Assembly (NCBI GenBank): GCA_016802295.1
Contig: JAESIW010000065.1
Location: forward strand, 1,493,382-1,557,381
Source of the DNA: Brachionus rotundiformis
Lineage: Eukaryota; Rotifera; Eurotatoria; Ploima; Brachionidae
Length of the DNA stretch: 64,000 nt
Direction: 5' to 3'
Under the pieces are notes generated by a model. That model made no database searches, had not been told where the DNA came from, and saw only the letters and a program-made list of their open reading frames with translations. Position numbers and translations under genes: made by a program. Within the stretch, counting starts at the first letter, position 1; every line of letters begins with the position of its first letter. Below are positions 23,508 to 34,535 of the stretch, in pieces.

Positions 23508-25556
23508 GCTAAATTGGCTTTGGTCAAGAATTATAATATTTTTTTTCGTTAAAAATAATACTGTTATTTTTTAAAAATTTGTAAATTTTTTTTATTTATT
23601 GTATGACGATGAATAAATGTTACTCAATTCATTAAGGCAAAATTCAAAAAGTTTAATTTAATTAGAATTATTAAATTAGAAAAGAAAGTAAAGTTGTAGA
23701 ATTGCTATACCTCTTTGATTTCCTGGTTTTGAGAATTATGGTTAAGTAGCACAGAAAAAACCGAATCTTATTACTTTTTTTCAAATAAATAAAAACTGGA
23801 CCTGTAAATGATGCAACTTACAAAGTTGCACCAAATGGCAAAAGTTTACAGAAATCTAAGATTACATTTGTATCAAATTTCACAAAACCAATTTCGGTAA
23901 TTTAGGTAAATTTGTTTTGTAGCTTATAATCTTCATTAAAATTTTTTATCATTTTCTCAACAAAATTTTTAAACAAAAATTATTTTTCATTCTTCATTTG
24001 TTCAGTGGTCGATATTTCATGAGACACGCAAAAAAATATATTTAATTTTTCAATCATAAAAATTATAAGAATATAGATAAAGAACTGTAGAAATTAATGC
24101 CTTGATGATAACATAATTTGGTATGAAAAAAAAATTTTATTAAAAAAATATAAAAAAAATTAATTTAGTATTGGTTGTTATAAATAATGTGAAACTTAGT
24201 TTAGGCTCATATAAACTATGAAGTGTTTCATTTTTGAGCCAATTCAAATTTTCCAGGTTTTCAAATGTTTCAGGAATCTTTTTTTTTGATACTTAAACAA
24301 TTTAGTTTTGGGATCTTTCAAAATAAATAAGATTTTAAAAGAATTAAAAATTTCTGCATAAAAAATTTTTTATTCTATAGATAATATTGTAAAAATATTG
24401 GTTGTACTGCGACATCTAACATGTAGAGGGTCTGAGCTAATCACTGATATCGGGCAGCGTGGAACTGCAGCAGCCTTTTTGATAAATATGTTTATTTTAT
24501 ATAATTTCATTTGAGATTAGATAATAAAACAAAAAATTGATTATAATATTCAAAATGACGAAGTTGTAACGATACAAAAAATAATTTATTTTTTTAGCTG
24601 CTAAATAACTTTAATTAAACCTCAATTAGAATTATTATCATTTAATGAATTAATTATTTTAAGATTTAATTAAAAGCTATTTTTCATTAATTTTAAATAA
24701 AAGAAAATACAAAAAAACATGAAAAATATTAATTGATGATGAGAGAACATATTTTTTTAAAACGAAAACTTTTAAACAAAGGAAGCTAAAATTTACTTTA
24801 AATTTTAATGTGAAAAAAATTGTTAAAATAAATTAGAATTTTTTGAAAAAACAAATAAGGTCTAAAATCTAAACTAAAATTCTCAAAATATAAACTAATT
24901 AGAAAAATTAATGGTATTTTTTTAAAATTTATTTTCAATAAGTAATTGTGATCAGCCGAGAAAACCCCAAAAAAATTTTAACCATGTGTAACGAATAGCA
25001 TTATTTAAACGAAATCGAACAATTTTTAATTAAAAATCTAATTAAAAATAGTAAAACCAATTTTAGTTTAAAATTATTCCCATAAAAAAGCTTGCTTAAT
25101 GATTCTGTCTTTTAACTCAAATGATTTTTCCCCCGGTCTAATATTACGATTATAAATTTAGGGTCACAAACGATTTTCTCTTTCTTTAGAATTTAGTTTA
25201 GGGCAAACAAAATTTATCCTCACAAATCAACCATATCTAATCAAGTGTAAATTTGTTAGTTACTTTGCTTAGTTGTAGTGAATGGCCAATGTACCTGTCA
25301 TCTAAACAAACGTGTAATTAATTTTAAATTTTTGAACTCTTTAATAAACAAAATGAGAGATTCTAGCTTAGAGAAAAAATTCATTTTCGCATATAATTTA
25401 AGATACAACAAAAAAATTGTTAGTCTAGGAGAAGACTTAATTAATATTAAACTGTACTAACTTGACGTATAAAAAACCAACAAATTTTTGATTTAGACAT
25501 TTTATTTTAAAAATTTAAAATATTTTAGAAAATTAACTTTTTTATTACTCGTTAAA
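23508..25556. other. Intergenic; dispersed repeat copy and one compositionally different patch
   Basis: Mostly A+T-rich. The segment 23755-23895 shares several blocks with 26595-26845 (AATCTTATTAC, TAAATAAAAACTGGACCT, GTATCAAATTTCA), so both are copies of a dispersed repeat. A patch at about 24395-24480 is clearly less A+T-rich (GTAGAGGGTCTGAGC, GGGCAGCGTGGAACTGCAGC) and has no assigned function; it does not fold as a tRNA by eye. No gene was recognised. Confidence 0.5.
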
Positions 25557-25952
25557 ATGCCAGGTAAGGTAAAGCAAACCCAAAGCATCAACTCGGATCA
25601 AGAATCAAATTCTTCATTGGACTCAAATGCTTCAAAGCATTCGACAGTCACCAAAGGATCTAAGGATTCCAAGAACTCCAAAGAAGGCACAAAGTCAACT
25701 AAAGAAACAAGACCAAAATCAGCAATGAGCGAAAAAAAAGATAAAAAATTATCAAAACAGACTTATCAAAATGGATATTACCAGAATGGATATTATCAAG
25801 GTTATCCATACAACCTTTATGCCAATCAATATCAAAACGGATATAACTATGCATATAATAACAGTTATCCATACTATAACCAATACAACTCGTACTATCA
25901 AAGATATCCAAATTTTGCTAATCAGGCTTATTATAATTATGCTGCTTATTAA
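25557..25952 (+). CDS. Tyr/Asn/Gln-rich low-complexity protein
   Basis: I do not recognise a family. A single exon encodes 131 residues. The N-terminal half (residues 1-67) is Ser-, Lys- and Thr-rich with repeated KDSKNSK-like motifs and no hydrophobic stretch. The C-terminal 64 residues contain 23 Tyr, with tandem QNGYYQNGYYQ units followed by YPYN, YNYAYNN and YPYYNQYN; almost all other residues are Asn, Gln, Gly, Ala or Pro. This resembles prion-like or phase-separating domains by composition (inference). There is no signal peptide. The ATG lies in an A-rich leader, and an AATAAA is found near 26053. The tail is reminiscent of, but not clearly homologous to, the Tyr-rich protein at 18.4-18.9 kb. 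Confidence 0.65.
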   Translation: MPGKVKQTQSINSDQESNSSLDSNASKHSTVTKGSKDSKNSKEGTKSTKETRPKSAMSEKKDKKLSKQTYQNGYYQNGYYQGYPYNLYANQYQNGYNYAYNNSYPYYNQYNSYYQRYPNFANQAYYNYAAY

Positions 25953-27193
25953 AGATATTGATATGATTTTTTTGATCAGATAAATTTATTTAAATCAGAT
26001 TTTATGTAGTTTTCTTAATTTTTATTTATAATTTTATTTATCGTTTTTTATAAATAAATAAAATTTTGTTCATGAAAAACAAAACTTATTTTATTTTTTG
26101 CATGTATTAGTTTAATATTTCATTAAATAACTTGAAATAATTCTTTATTTTTTAAAATGTTAATTGAAAAGGTATTATTCATTTTAGTAAAATGAAAAAT
26201 TTTTTGATTATCGTTTTTAATATTTAAATTGGTTAATTGTTGAAAAATGTTTATTTTTTTGGTTTATAGATATCAAAATTACAAAATTTAAAAGATAGGC
26301 GTACAATAGTTAACTGATTGAATTAAATTATTTAGAAAAAAATGTAGAAATTTAAAATATCTTATGCACAAAAATTTGTTTTTAGCATTTTAAACAAATA
26401 AATAAATTTTTAATACAAAATTTCTTGCTCCTAAAATACAGATTTGTTAATTACTAGTTAATTTAGATATTAAATCAAATCTGAAATTAAATAAAGATAT
26501 TTTTTAAATTTTAAAAACAAGGATAAAACCAAGATAAAACAAAAGCATGCGTACAGCAAGTTCTAAAACCAGTTTTGTAAATTATTGTACAGTACGATCC
26601 ATATAAAAATCTAATTACTTTTTTTACCAAAAAATAAATAAAAATTGGACCTTTAAATGCATCTTGGTGCAACACAAAGAGTTGACATAGGCTGTAAATC
26701 GTGAGTAAAATCTCTTCAAAATGAACTTCGCTCAGAAATTGTAAAATTTAATAGTGTTTAAATTTTCCGAATCCTCCAAGAATGTGGTAAAAATGCAAAT
26801 TTTTTATGTTCAAATGTATCAAATTTCATAATACCCTTAAAATCCAACATGATAAATGTAAAAGTAATTTTTTAATATTCCAAAATATTAAATAAAATTT
26901 AAACCTTTGTTCAACAATCTTAAATTATTTTCCGAATAATAAAATAATAAATCTCAGTAAATTTTTAAGAGATGAAAATTTATAATATTTAAAATCCAAT
27001 CATATCTTATTAGTTCAAATTAAAAAATTATTGCACTTTAAATATAAGTGCTAAATTATCATTGATTCTTGTTTATTTTAGTAATTTGTCCTCTTACACA
27101 TTTCATCTAAATGTTTTTTTATTAATTTTTTTAATTTAAATTAATAAAATAAAATTGAAATTGAAAATTGATAAAATTGATTATATTGATTTT
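25953..27193. other. Intergenic with second copy of a dispersed repeat
   Basis: A+T-rich. The part 26595-26845 shares ordered blocks with 23755-23895 but is longer, with an inserted middle. No gene recognised. Confidence 0.45.
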
Positions 27194-27349
27194 ATGAATT
27201 TTGAACTCTCAAAAATGAATGAAAAGAATAAAAATAATATTTATTTTATCACAGGTAATATTTTAATATTATAAATCACTAAAACATAACTATTATATGA
27301 AGAATATTAATATTCTGAATTATTCGAGAATGTCGATTAGGGCGTACGT

Positions 27350-28217
27350 TTTTACGGTCTAAAAAAGAGATCGCCGACAAAAGAAAGAGCAGTTACAAGA
27401 TGATATAGTCTCGTCAAGTGGTGTAGTGAATGGTCGATGAATCTTAACACTGAAAAATGTGAAGTAATGCATATTGGTAGGAATAACCCAAGAACGGATT
27501 ATTATATATCAATGAAAAATGAAGTCCACACATTGACGAAGGCTTCTGAACAGAAAGATCTAGGAGTCATAGTAAATTCCGACATGAAATGGTCTAAGCA
27601 AATATGTGCTTCATCGGCAAGAGCAAACAGAATTCTTGGGCAAGTATTAAATGGTTTCAGTAACCATGATTCAAATATTATAAAAAAAATGTACACAAGT
27701 CTAGTGCGGCCCCATCTCGAATATGCAGTATCAGTTTGGAATCCATACCTGAAGAAAGATATTGATACACTTGAGAGAGTACGGAGAAGAGCTACACGAA
27801 AAATAAATGGATTCGGTGAGCTAAGTTATTCAAAAAGACTCAAAAAACTGAATCTTACAACACTTTCGACAAGAAGAAGACGCGGAGATCTAATACAAAT
27901 GTACAAGTTCATGAATAGGCTTGACGAGATAAGTTGGTAGAGCGAACATTTGGAAGGTGTAAGTACATATAATACAAGAGGTAATCGATACAAACTAAGA
28001 AGAGAACTAATAAAAAATTGTTTACCGAGGTATAATTTTTTTACTAACAGAGTTGTTAGCGATTGGAACAAACTGACAAATGAGGTAATCGAATCGAAAA
28101 CAATTGACTTATTCAAAAACAAACTAGATAACTTATTGAGTGACTAATATCGCTTACAGTCTGATTAATCCAGACTTCACGCATAAGCGTAGCAATTATC
28201 ATTATTATTATATTATT
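27350..28217 (+). mobile_element. Non-LTR retrotransposon, 5'-truncated, youngest-looking copy
   Basis: The plus strand is nearly open from about 27400: WCSEWSMNLNTEKCEVMHIG, KDLGVIVNSDMKW, VRPHLEYAVSVWNPYL, ERVRRRATRKI, RRRRGDLIQMYKFMN, then LPRYNFFTNRVVSDWN and a natural stop at 28145-28147. This is the region C-terminal to the RT catalytic core in CR1/L2-type elements; the catalytic blocks are missing. One in-frame TAG (27938-27940) and one frameshift near 27410 are the only breaks. The 3' end has a hairpin (ACGC/GCGT, 28179-28190) and then an ATT-rich microsatellite tail. Confidence 0.85.
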
Positions 28218-29274
28218 AAAACCGATCTAATGATCGTAAAAAACCAACAGATATGTGAATTGGACCAATTTGCTCTGCCAGTTTCCAACAATAATTTTTA
28301 TTGAGAGAATTAAAAGCAATTTATCTCAAAACTAAAAAAAAGTTTTCATGATGATAAAAAACAAAATTAAAATTAAATATGATTCAGAATTTTTAAATTA
28401 TTCAGTCAAATTAACAAAATTATTAATTTGAGATAAAATTATTAATTATCAGCTGTCTTTGAATATTTTACTAATATTTAGTAAGTAAAATTTAATTTTT
28501 CGTTTATGGAAGGTTGAAACTATTAAGCCAATTTAAATATTTAATTTAATCAATTTTATTTTTTAGTTCATAGTTCAATTCAAGATCCAGGCCAGGATTC
28601 AATTCATCCAGTTCAATCTAAAGCTTTTATTACTGGAAAACGTGGACGTAAGAATTCAATATTAAAAAAGACAAATTTTAAACTTTTGAAGGGCAAAAAT
28701 GGTTTCTAAAACACTGATCCCAAATTTTCAAGATTTTTATTGATCACACTCACTAAAATTATTTCTAAAATTTTTGATAACTTTTTCAATTATTATTTAC
28801 TTATTGTTCTAGTTAATAATAATTTTAGATTCACTTTTTTTCCAAATTTTTTTTTTGTTTATTCATTGGAAATTTTTTGAAAAAAATTGATTAAAACTTG
28901 TAAATTTTAGGCTTTGGTATTACAACTGCCTTTTACACATTGGATTTGTTGTTATTATTTGCGCTCTTATCGGAGGCATGTTCTTAATTCCTCAATACAA
29001 AAATTTTCAACAAGCTAAATCTAATGTCATCAAACTCAAATTTGAGATAGAATCATGCAAAAAAAAAATGAGAAATTACAGAATGGAGGTGAAAAAATTA
29101 ATTTTAATGAGATTTAGAATTGATTTAAAGACAAACAACAAATTTTCACCATACGCAATATCAGAAAAAAATTTCTTTCTATTTAAAGACTTAAATCAAG
29201 TTTTTTGCATTTGGTGCAGCACCAAGAATTAAGAAAAAAATCTTTTATATATATTTGATTCTATATATATTTAG

Positions 29275-29530
29275 AAAAAAGATTATGCAAATTTGAGATA
29301 GATTCCTGCAATAGGGAAAATGAAAATTGCCTAAACAAAATCAAACGAATTTAAAATGAAGGTAAAATTAATTAAAAATTTTTTTTTTCAAATTTCATTA
29401 TATTTTTTTTAAGAAAATAGACTTTTCCAATACAAGATCGATTCCTGTAAGAAAGAAGGTGAGAAATTACAGAAAGAAGGTAAAATTCATTAAGAAAAAA
29501 TGTTTTGCAAATTTGAGAAAGATTTTTTTT
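29275..29530 (+). repeat. Tandem exon-like coiled-coil units
   Basis: Three to four diverged copies of a short unit (TTTGAGATAGATTCCTGCAA and relatives), at about 29038, 29287, 29427 and 29512. Each keeps the coding pattern K-F-E-I-D-S-C-K-K-E and two are followed by GTAAAATT, like a splice donor. This suggests repeated exon duplication. Confidence 0.5.
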
Positions 29531-29879
29531 TATTTGTTATTCTGATCGAGCTATTACTCCTTCAGATAAAGTTGCAAAAAAGAATTAAAAATTTAAGTTC
29601 TATGTTAAAATGGAAGAATAAAAATAAAATAACAAAAAGGACATGGAGAAACTTAAATTATAACGTTAAACAAAACACCAAGAACGATGAGACACATGAG
29701 AGAACCAAAGGTTAAAAATAGTCATGAAATGAAGTAGGGTTAGCTTTGAATCACAACTTAAAATTAGATTTCAAGCTATTATTCGAAACTATCCAGACTG
29801 GAAATACTAAAAAATTTTTCAATAGTCAAATAACAACTACACAAAGGGGTAGGACTTGATACAAATCTTGACTCGAAGC

Positions 29880-30850
29880 CTCTTAAATACTCTTTTACAA
29901 GTCTATGTGTTATTGGAATTTGATTTTTCAGTGAATTTGAAACATATCTCTCTAATAACTCATATAATCTATTCTCGACTTTACTAATTTTTTAGTTTTT
30001 TTTTCGCTTCATGGAATAAGAATTCAGATGGGGTGTCATAACTAATTACTGACCCTTGAGGTACCCCAGCTTATATTGGAAAAGGATTAGACACGAATCT
30101 ATTAACTTTAACTTGAAAAGTTCTTTTTGATAGAAAGGATCTTATCCAGAATATTAGGTAATTTGGGATTTTTGCCTTAATTAGATTATATATAAGTCCT
30201 TCGTGCCAAACCTTATCAAATGCCTTGGAAATATCAAAGAAGAGGCCACAAACTTTCTTAGATCTATTAAAGGATTTTCTGTATTAGGAAAAAGAGATTG
30301 TCTGCAGTTCTTCTGTTCCGTCTAAAGCCTGACTGCTTCTTGGCTAGCAATTTTTTCTCTTCAATAAAATAGTAAAGTCTATTGTTGATTATTCTTTCTA
30401 GTAATTTTCCAAGGCGGTAGTTGTAAGGGTCATATGGTAGCTCTTTTTTTTTTAGTATCATAGAAATTTTGGCTACTTTCCAGGAATCTGGGACAAAATT
30501 ATTTTTTAGCGAATTATTAAAAAGGCATAAAATGTTCTTGAGAAAATTATGTGAAAGGTTTTTTAGAATTTGATTATGGATACCATCAAGTTATACTTAC
30601 TGCCGACAAATCCTTTATTTTATATATCTATTTTAATTTTAGCTCAGCCATTGTTATTTCGGGAAATTGGCCACATTCTTCTATTCTAAAAAACTCATTT
30701 ACCACCTGGTTTACTTCCTTATCGAAAGAAACGTCCACTATTTCTGTGTTCAAATTAAACGTTTCAGTTAAAATCATATTAAAATAATTGACATTCATGT
30801 CAAAGTCTTCCTTCCTCAAAAAATGCGTGGTCAAACCCATGACCAACACG
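29880..30850 (-). mobile_element. Non-LTR retrotransposon relic, a different family (I/Jockey-like)
   Basis: On the minus strand the order is: an N-terminal finger segment ending EFFRIEECGQFPEITMAELK (30.85-30.63 kb), GKLLERIINNRLYYFIEEKK and QSGFRRNRRTADNLFFLIQKIL, then FFDISKAFDKVWHEGLIYNL (catalytic Asp region), IRSFLSKRTFQVKVN and, after breaks, GVPQGSVIS. The sequence beyond about 30000 is too decayed to name. The RT blocks differ from the CR1/L2-like relics in this window, so it represents a second family. Frameshifts and stops show it is inactive. It lies between exon-like pieces of the decayed coiled-coil locus. Confidence 0.8.
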
Positions 30851-31837
30851 CTTATTTTTATAATTTTAAAACTAAAATTTGATTACTAATTCAAATAAAA
30901 TAATAATTATCTTACAATTTTTTAGACGAAAATCAACTAATGCGTGATAAAATTCAAAATCTTGAAAATCAAATAAAAATTTTACTCTAGCAGGATAAAT
31001 TCTTCGAGGTAGAAAATCAACTTCTCACCAAAGATCTAGAGTTATGTCGAAATGCTGATGATCCTCAAAAGAAACAACTTTCTCAATTTTAGAATATATA
31101 GATCAGAAATGATGAACTTTTTTTGTATTTTTTGACTCAACGTCGATTTAAAATTAAATAAAAGAATTTATGATGCTTTTTTATTTCTATTCTTAAAAAA
31201 ATGGTTAATTTTAACTATCTTTTACAAATTTTTCTACACTTTTAATACCTAGACATGGAGTATTTGACATTTACTAATAATAAGCGAAAATAGAAAAATT
31301 TTTAATTGATTTGTGTCTAAATTTTACTCAAATTTATGGAATTTTACTAAGGATAAAAATAGCAAATCATCAATGTAAATTTTTAGATACCTTCAAAAAA
31401 TTTATTTCAACATTATAAATTTTTTTTAATTTTGATTTTAACACTAAAAGCACCACTTAAGTGATAAACATTTTTCCATTTTTAACTGCTTCTTTCAATT
31501 GTCCGATATTTGATTTTACCAATAAAAAATTTTTCACTCACTTCCTTTATTTAGTGGTATTTTATTTAGAGTTAAAAAAATTGACAGAATTTTGCCGGTG
31601 CTTTTAGATTTAAATTATATGATTACAATCAAAATTTTTTCTATATCAAATGATTTAAAATTTCCTTTACACAATTGACAAATTTTTTATTTTTTTCAAT
31701 TGATTACTATAAATTTAACAATTATTTTTTAAAATAGTTAATATTATTGAAGAAGATAAACAACTCAAAGAACTAGTTTTTCAGTTATTTTGTTCAGGTA
31801 TTTTTTGTCAACACTATAAATCTTTGAATACTTAGGG

Positions 31838-32480
31838 TTTAATTGAAATAGAGGATGCATAGATCAGATATTTGCTTTGAGGGATATAATAGAAAAATGT
31901 TTGGAAGGAACTGTCTTTGTTCGATTTTGGTACAAAAACAAAAATTTTTAATTATTTAACTATTCACTTTCAAACTTGATTTTCTAACTATACTAAAGCA
32001 TTTGGGTTACTAAAAGCTGATGTAATTAATTCTTGGGAAAAATAATCTGACTGTATAAGAGTCAGCCAAAGTTACATTCTCTCCAACTCTATTCTTAATT
32101 CTGATTATGCCGCGAATTAAACAACTGACAAAAAGTGTAAAAATGAAGGCAAATCAACTCATTAAGAACGGATAAGCTAAAGTCTAACCAACATAAATGT
32201 TAGACAGCTACAGAAAAGCAAAAAAGCTTAAGCTGTACACGATTAATTATAATCCATTGGTCTGATACAAAATGGTTGACTATACAAAAGAAGCAGACTC
32301 AAGCAAATGAATGAGAAACAGCGCATCAAGAATAAAAGATTGTGGTAGCTTGGACATGTACTTAGAATAAAAAGAACAAGAATACTTAAAAGACTTCAAA
32401 AATGAAGGAACTTAGAACGACAGTCTTGAAAAAAACATTGACTTGAGTGGAAATTAAAAGTAATGATCCTATACTCGATC
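31838..32480 (+). mobile_element. Non-LTR retrotransposon relic (RTE/R2-style)
   Basis: The plus strand begins with CIDQIFALRDIIEKCLEGTVFV, the RT segment typical of elements whose palm follows as F-x-D-F-x-K-A-F-D. Near 32325-32400 it reads RLW*LGHVLRIKRTRILKRLQK, matching the R-x-x-W-x-G-H-V-x-R motif at the C-terminus of this style of element. Most of the middle is missing or scrambled by stops. It is a third retrotransposon type in the window and is certainly dead. Confidence 0.65.
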
Positions 32481-33542
32481 AGGAGTAAAAAGTAAAATAA
32501 AAAATTATCACTGATGTTCTTTTAAAAAACTAAATACTAGAAATTAAACTTTTATTCTAAATTGATCCGCCAAATATTAAGCTTGATTGTCACTCTCAAG
32601 TGGAAGTAGACTTTATTAAAACTATTTGATTTGGATATTGAAACAAAAATTGTCAAAAACATTCATTTGTTGACAAATATTTATCTTAAAAATTTAATAA
32701 ATGCTTTTTTTGGGTATATGCCGCCCGAGAATCCAATCTTTAATAAAACAAAAAAAAAGATATCTATATATTTAAACATTTAATTTAGTCAGTAACAAAA
32801 AAACTATAAAATCAGATTACAAGCAATTTTTGATTGATGATAGAGTTCGTGACTAAAACAAGTTTAAATTAGATTACTGAAAGTTAGACTTCGAATTTTG
32901 ATTTTTGTTTTTTTTCCACACTCACATACTCACACACACACACATACAGACAAATCTAAAACTTAAAGACCTGTTTTCTAAATTATTTGTTTTGTTTTAA
33001 TTAAAATTTACAAATTTTATTAAAGTATGTGACTTTTAGGCAAAATTTTCTCGCTAAGACATAAAAAGCAAAGCAATTATTGACAATTTAAAAATATTTT
33101 TTGTTTTATATTGATTGTAATTCTTTCCAAAATAGAATAAATTCAAACTTTAAATGGATATCTAATACAGTTGAGTCTCTAATCTAATGAAAAAACTAAT
33201 TCAAAGAAACTTTTAGTTTTAATAAGCTAAAAATTCAACAATTGGATACATAAAGTGCCTAAGAACCGCCTTTATATATACATATATATTTATAATAACT
33301 TAAATTAACTATACTATTGGATATAGAGGCATTTTTAGATTTATAAAACCCACTAAAAATTTGCTTTCAACTTAAAAAAACATCAAATAAAAACTTGCAA
33401 CTAATATTGTTTCTAATTATATCAAATATTCGGATAAAAACCGAGTTGTTTTCTATGAAGTTAATTTTATTATTATTTTTTGAAATAAAACAATACTTCA
33501 ACACTTTAAATCCTTTTGTATAAAGATTTTCTCACAGATAAA
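32481..33542. other. Intergenic upstream of the DMRT gene, with a CA microsatellite
   Basis: A+T-rich sequence containing a short CA/CACA-rich microsatellite at 32921-32952. A candidate splice acceptor (TTCTCACAG) ends at 33539, three bases before the DMRT start codon, so the 5' leader may contain an intron. Confidence 0.45.
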
Positions 33543-34535
33543 ATGAATGAGTATTATTTAAATTTTGCGTTGAAAAGCCAACTACAAGACATGAGCAAAG
33601 GCTTTCTGTTCATGCCCAACTCATTCAACCAGGTAGGAGACCAGATTTCCAGCTCGTCCTCGGATACAAATTCGGCCGAGCTGAAAAGTAGGACTTTGGT
33701 ACAGAACGATGGTGGTATCCGTAAGCCGAAATGTGCCCGGTGCCGAAACCACGGAATGATTTCGTGGCTAAAGGGGCACAAAAGACACTGTAAATATAAA
33801 GACTGTGTTTGTGCCAAATGCAACTTGATTGCCGAGAGACAACGAGTTATGGCTGCTCAGGTGGCCCTCAAGCGACAGCAAGCGGCAGAAGATGCGATGT
33901 TGAACAACATGACAGATTATTCATCTGAATCGATGGTGAATAGCAGTCTTGTGACCAAGTCCAAAAATGCCGATTCAGATGACGCAAGTGACAATTTTGA
34001 TTTGGAAAAGGTGGACAAAATTCAAAATAAAGATTTAAATGAAAATTCTGAATTTCAAATGTTCCAAAATATGGAAATAATTAAGAGAATATTTCCACAT
34101 TTTAAACCAGAATTTATGGCTTTTTTTTTGAACATGTTCAGCAATGACTTGAAAAAAACAATTGAGCATTTAGTTCTCTTGGCACGGACTACACAGCTTA
34201 CCAATGATGCTTACCTAATGAATAATAATAGTCAATTGGCATCGAATTTTACTGAAAGCTGCGCTCTTACACCTTCGTCTTCTAGCTCGCACGTTTCATC
34301 ACCGTTCCAAGAATCAGACAATGCGAAAATTAACTTGAACCAGAGAACACCAGATTTATATTCTATACAAAATTTACTTGACTTAAATTTGGTCAAAGAA
34401 AAATCTGAAGCAGAAAAAGCACCGTTTTTGTCTAATATTGCAGATTTGTCTGGTTTGGCAAAAGTGTTTTCCAATTCGAATCCTCAATTGTTTCAATCAA
34501 TTGTAAAAAATGGTCAAGATGAAGGCAAAAAGTGA
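33543..34535 (+). CDS. DMRTA-type transcription factor (DM and DMA domains)
   Basis: A single exon encodes 330 residues. The DM domain spans about residues 60-106 (KPKCARCRNHG, LKGHKRHCKYKDCVCAKC, AERQRVMAAQVALKRQQ) with all eight Cys/His zinc ligands. A DMA domain, characteristic of the DMRTA subgroup (vertebrate DMRT3, DMRTA1, DMRTA2; insect dmrt93B and dmrt99B), is seen at about residues 178-212 (NMEIIKRIFPHFKPEFMAFF, followed by KKTIEHLV). The rest is Ser/Asn-rich and probably disordered. DM-domain factors bind the DNA minor groove and control sexual differentiation and neural patterning. The ATG at 33543 is the first in frame; the frame upstream contains no ATG. AATAAA lies at 34578-34583. 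Confidence 0.92.
   Translation: MNEYYLNFALKSQLQDMSKGFLFMPNSFNQVGDQISSSSSDTNSAELKSRTLVQNDGGIRKPKCARCRNHGMISWLKGHKRHCKYKDCVCAKCNLIAERQRVMAAQVALKRQQAAEDAMLNNMTDYSSESMVNSSLVTKSKNADSDDASDNFDLEKVDKIQNKDLNENSEFQMFQNMEIIKRIFPHFKPEFMAFFLNMFSNDLKKTIEHLVLLARTTQLTNDAYLMNNNSQLASNFTESCALTPSSSSSHVSSPFQESDNAKINLNQRTPDLYSIQNLLDLNLVKEKSEAEKAPFLSNIADLSGLAKVFSNSNPQLFQSIVKNGQDEGKK

Larger units (their letters stand above)
27194..31092 (+). pseudogene. Decayed gene for a one-pass membrane protein with coiled coil (tentative)
   Basis: I do not recognise the family and the model is tentative. The clearest piece is an exon-like segment from an acceptor at 28911: a hydrophobic span (CLLHIGFVVIICALIGGMFL), then a basic coiled-coil start (KLKFEIESCKKKM). 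Similar units encoding K-F-E-I-D-S-C-x-x-E recur at about 29280 and 29427, each followed by GTAAAATT, with a trace at 29505. A final exon-like piece (30926-31092) encodes DENQLMRDKIQNLENQIK and, after an in-frame TAG at 30988, DKFFEVENQLLTKDLELC before a terminal stop. Possible upstream exons at 27194-27256 and 28567-28650 do not join in phase. Two retrotransposon relics lie inside the span. A broken or misassembled gene explains this best; a live gene with unseen microexons is possible. Confidence 0.3.

Noticed and set aside
30944..30990. A 47 bp intron that would remove the in-frame TAG in the last coiled-coil exon
   Set aside because: The length is right, but in all three phases the join creates a stop, so it does not rescue the frame.
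31738..31863. A possible small two-exon gene encoding EEDKQLKELVFQLF
   Set aside because: The second piece is better explained as the start of the RT relic (CIDQIFAL), and the joined frame stops at once.
33516..33542. Extension of the DMRT protein upstream of the ATG at 33543
   Set aside because: The frame upstream has only a TTG, and a good acceptor-like site lies in between.
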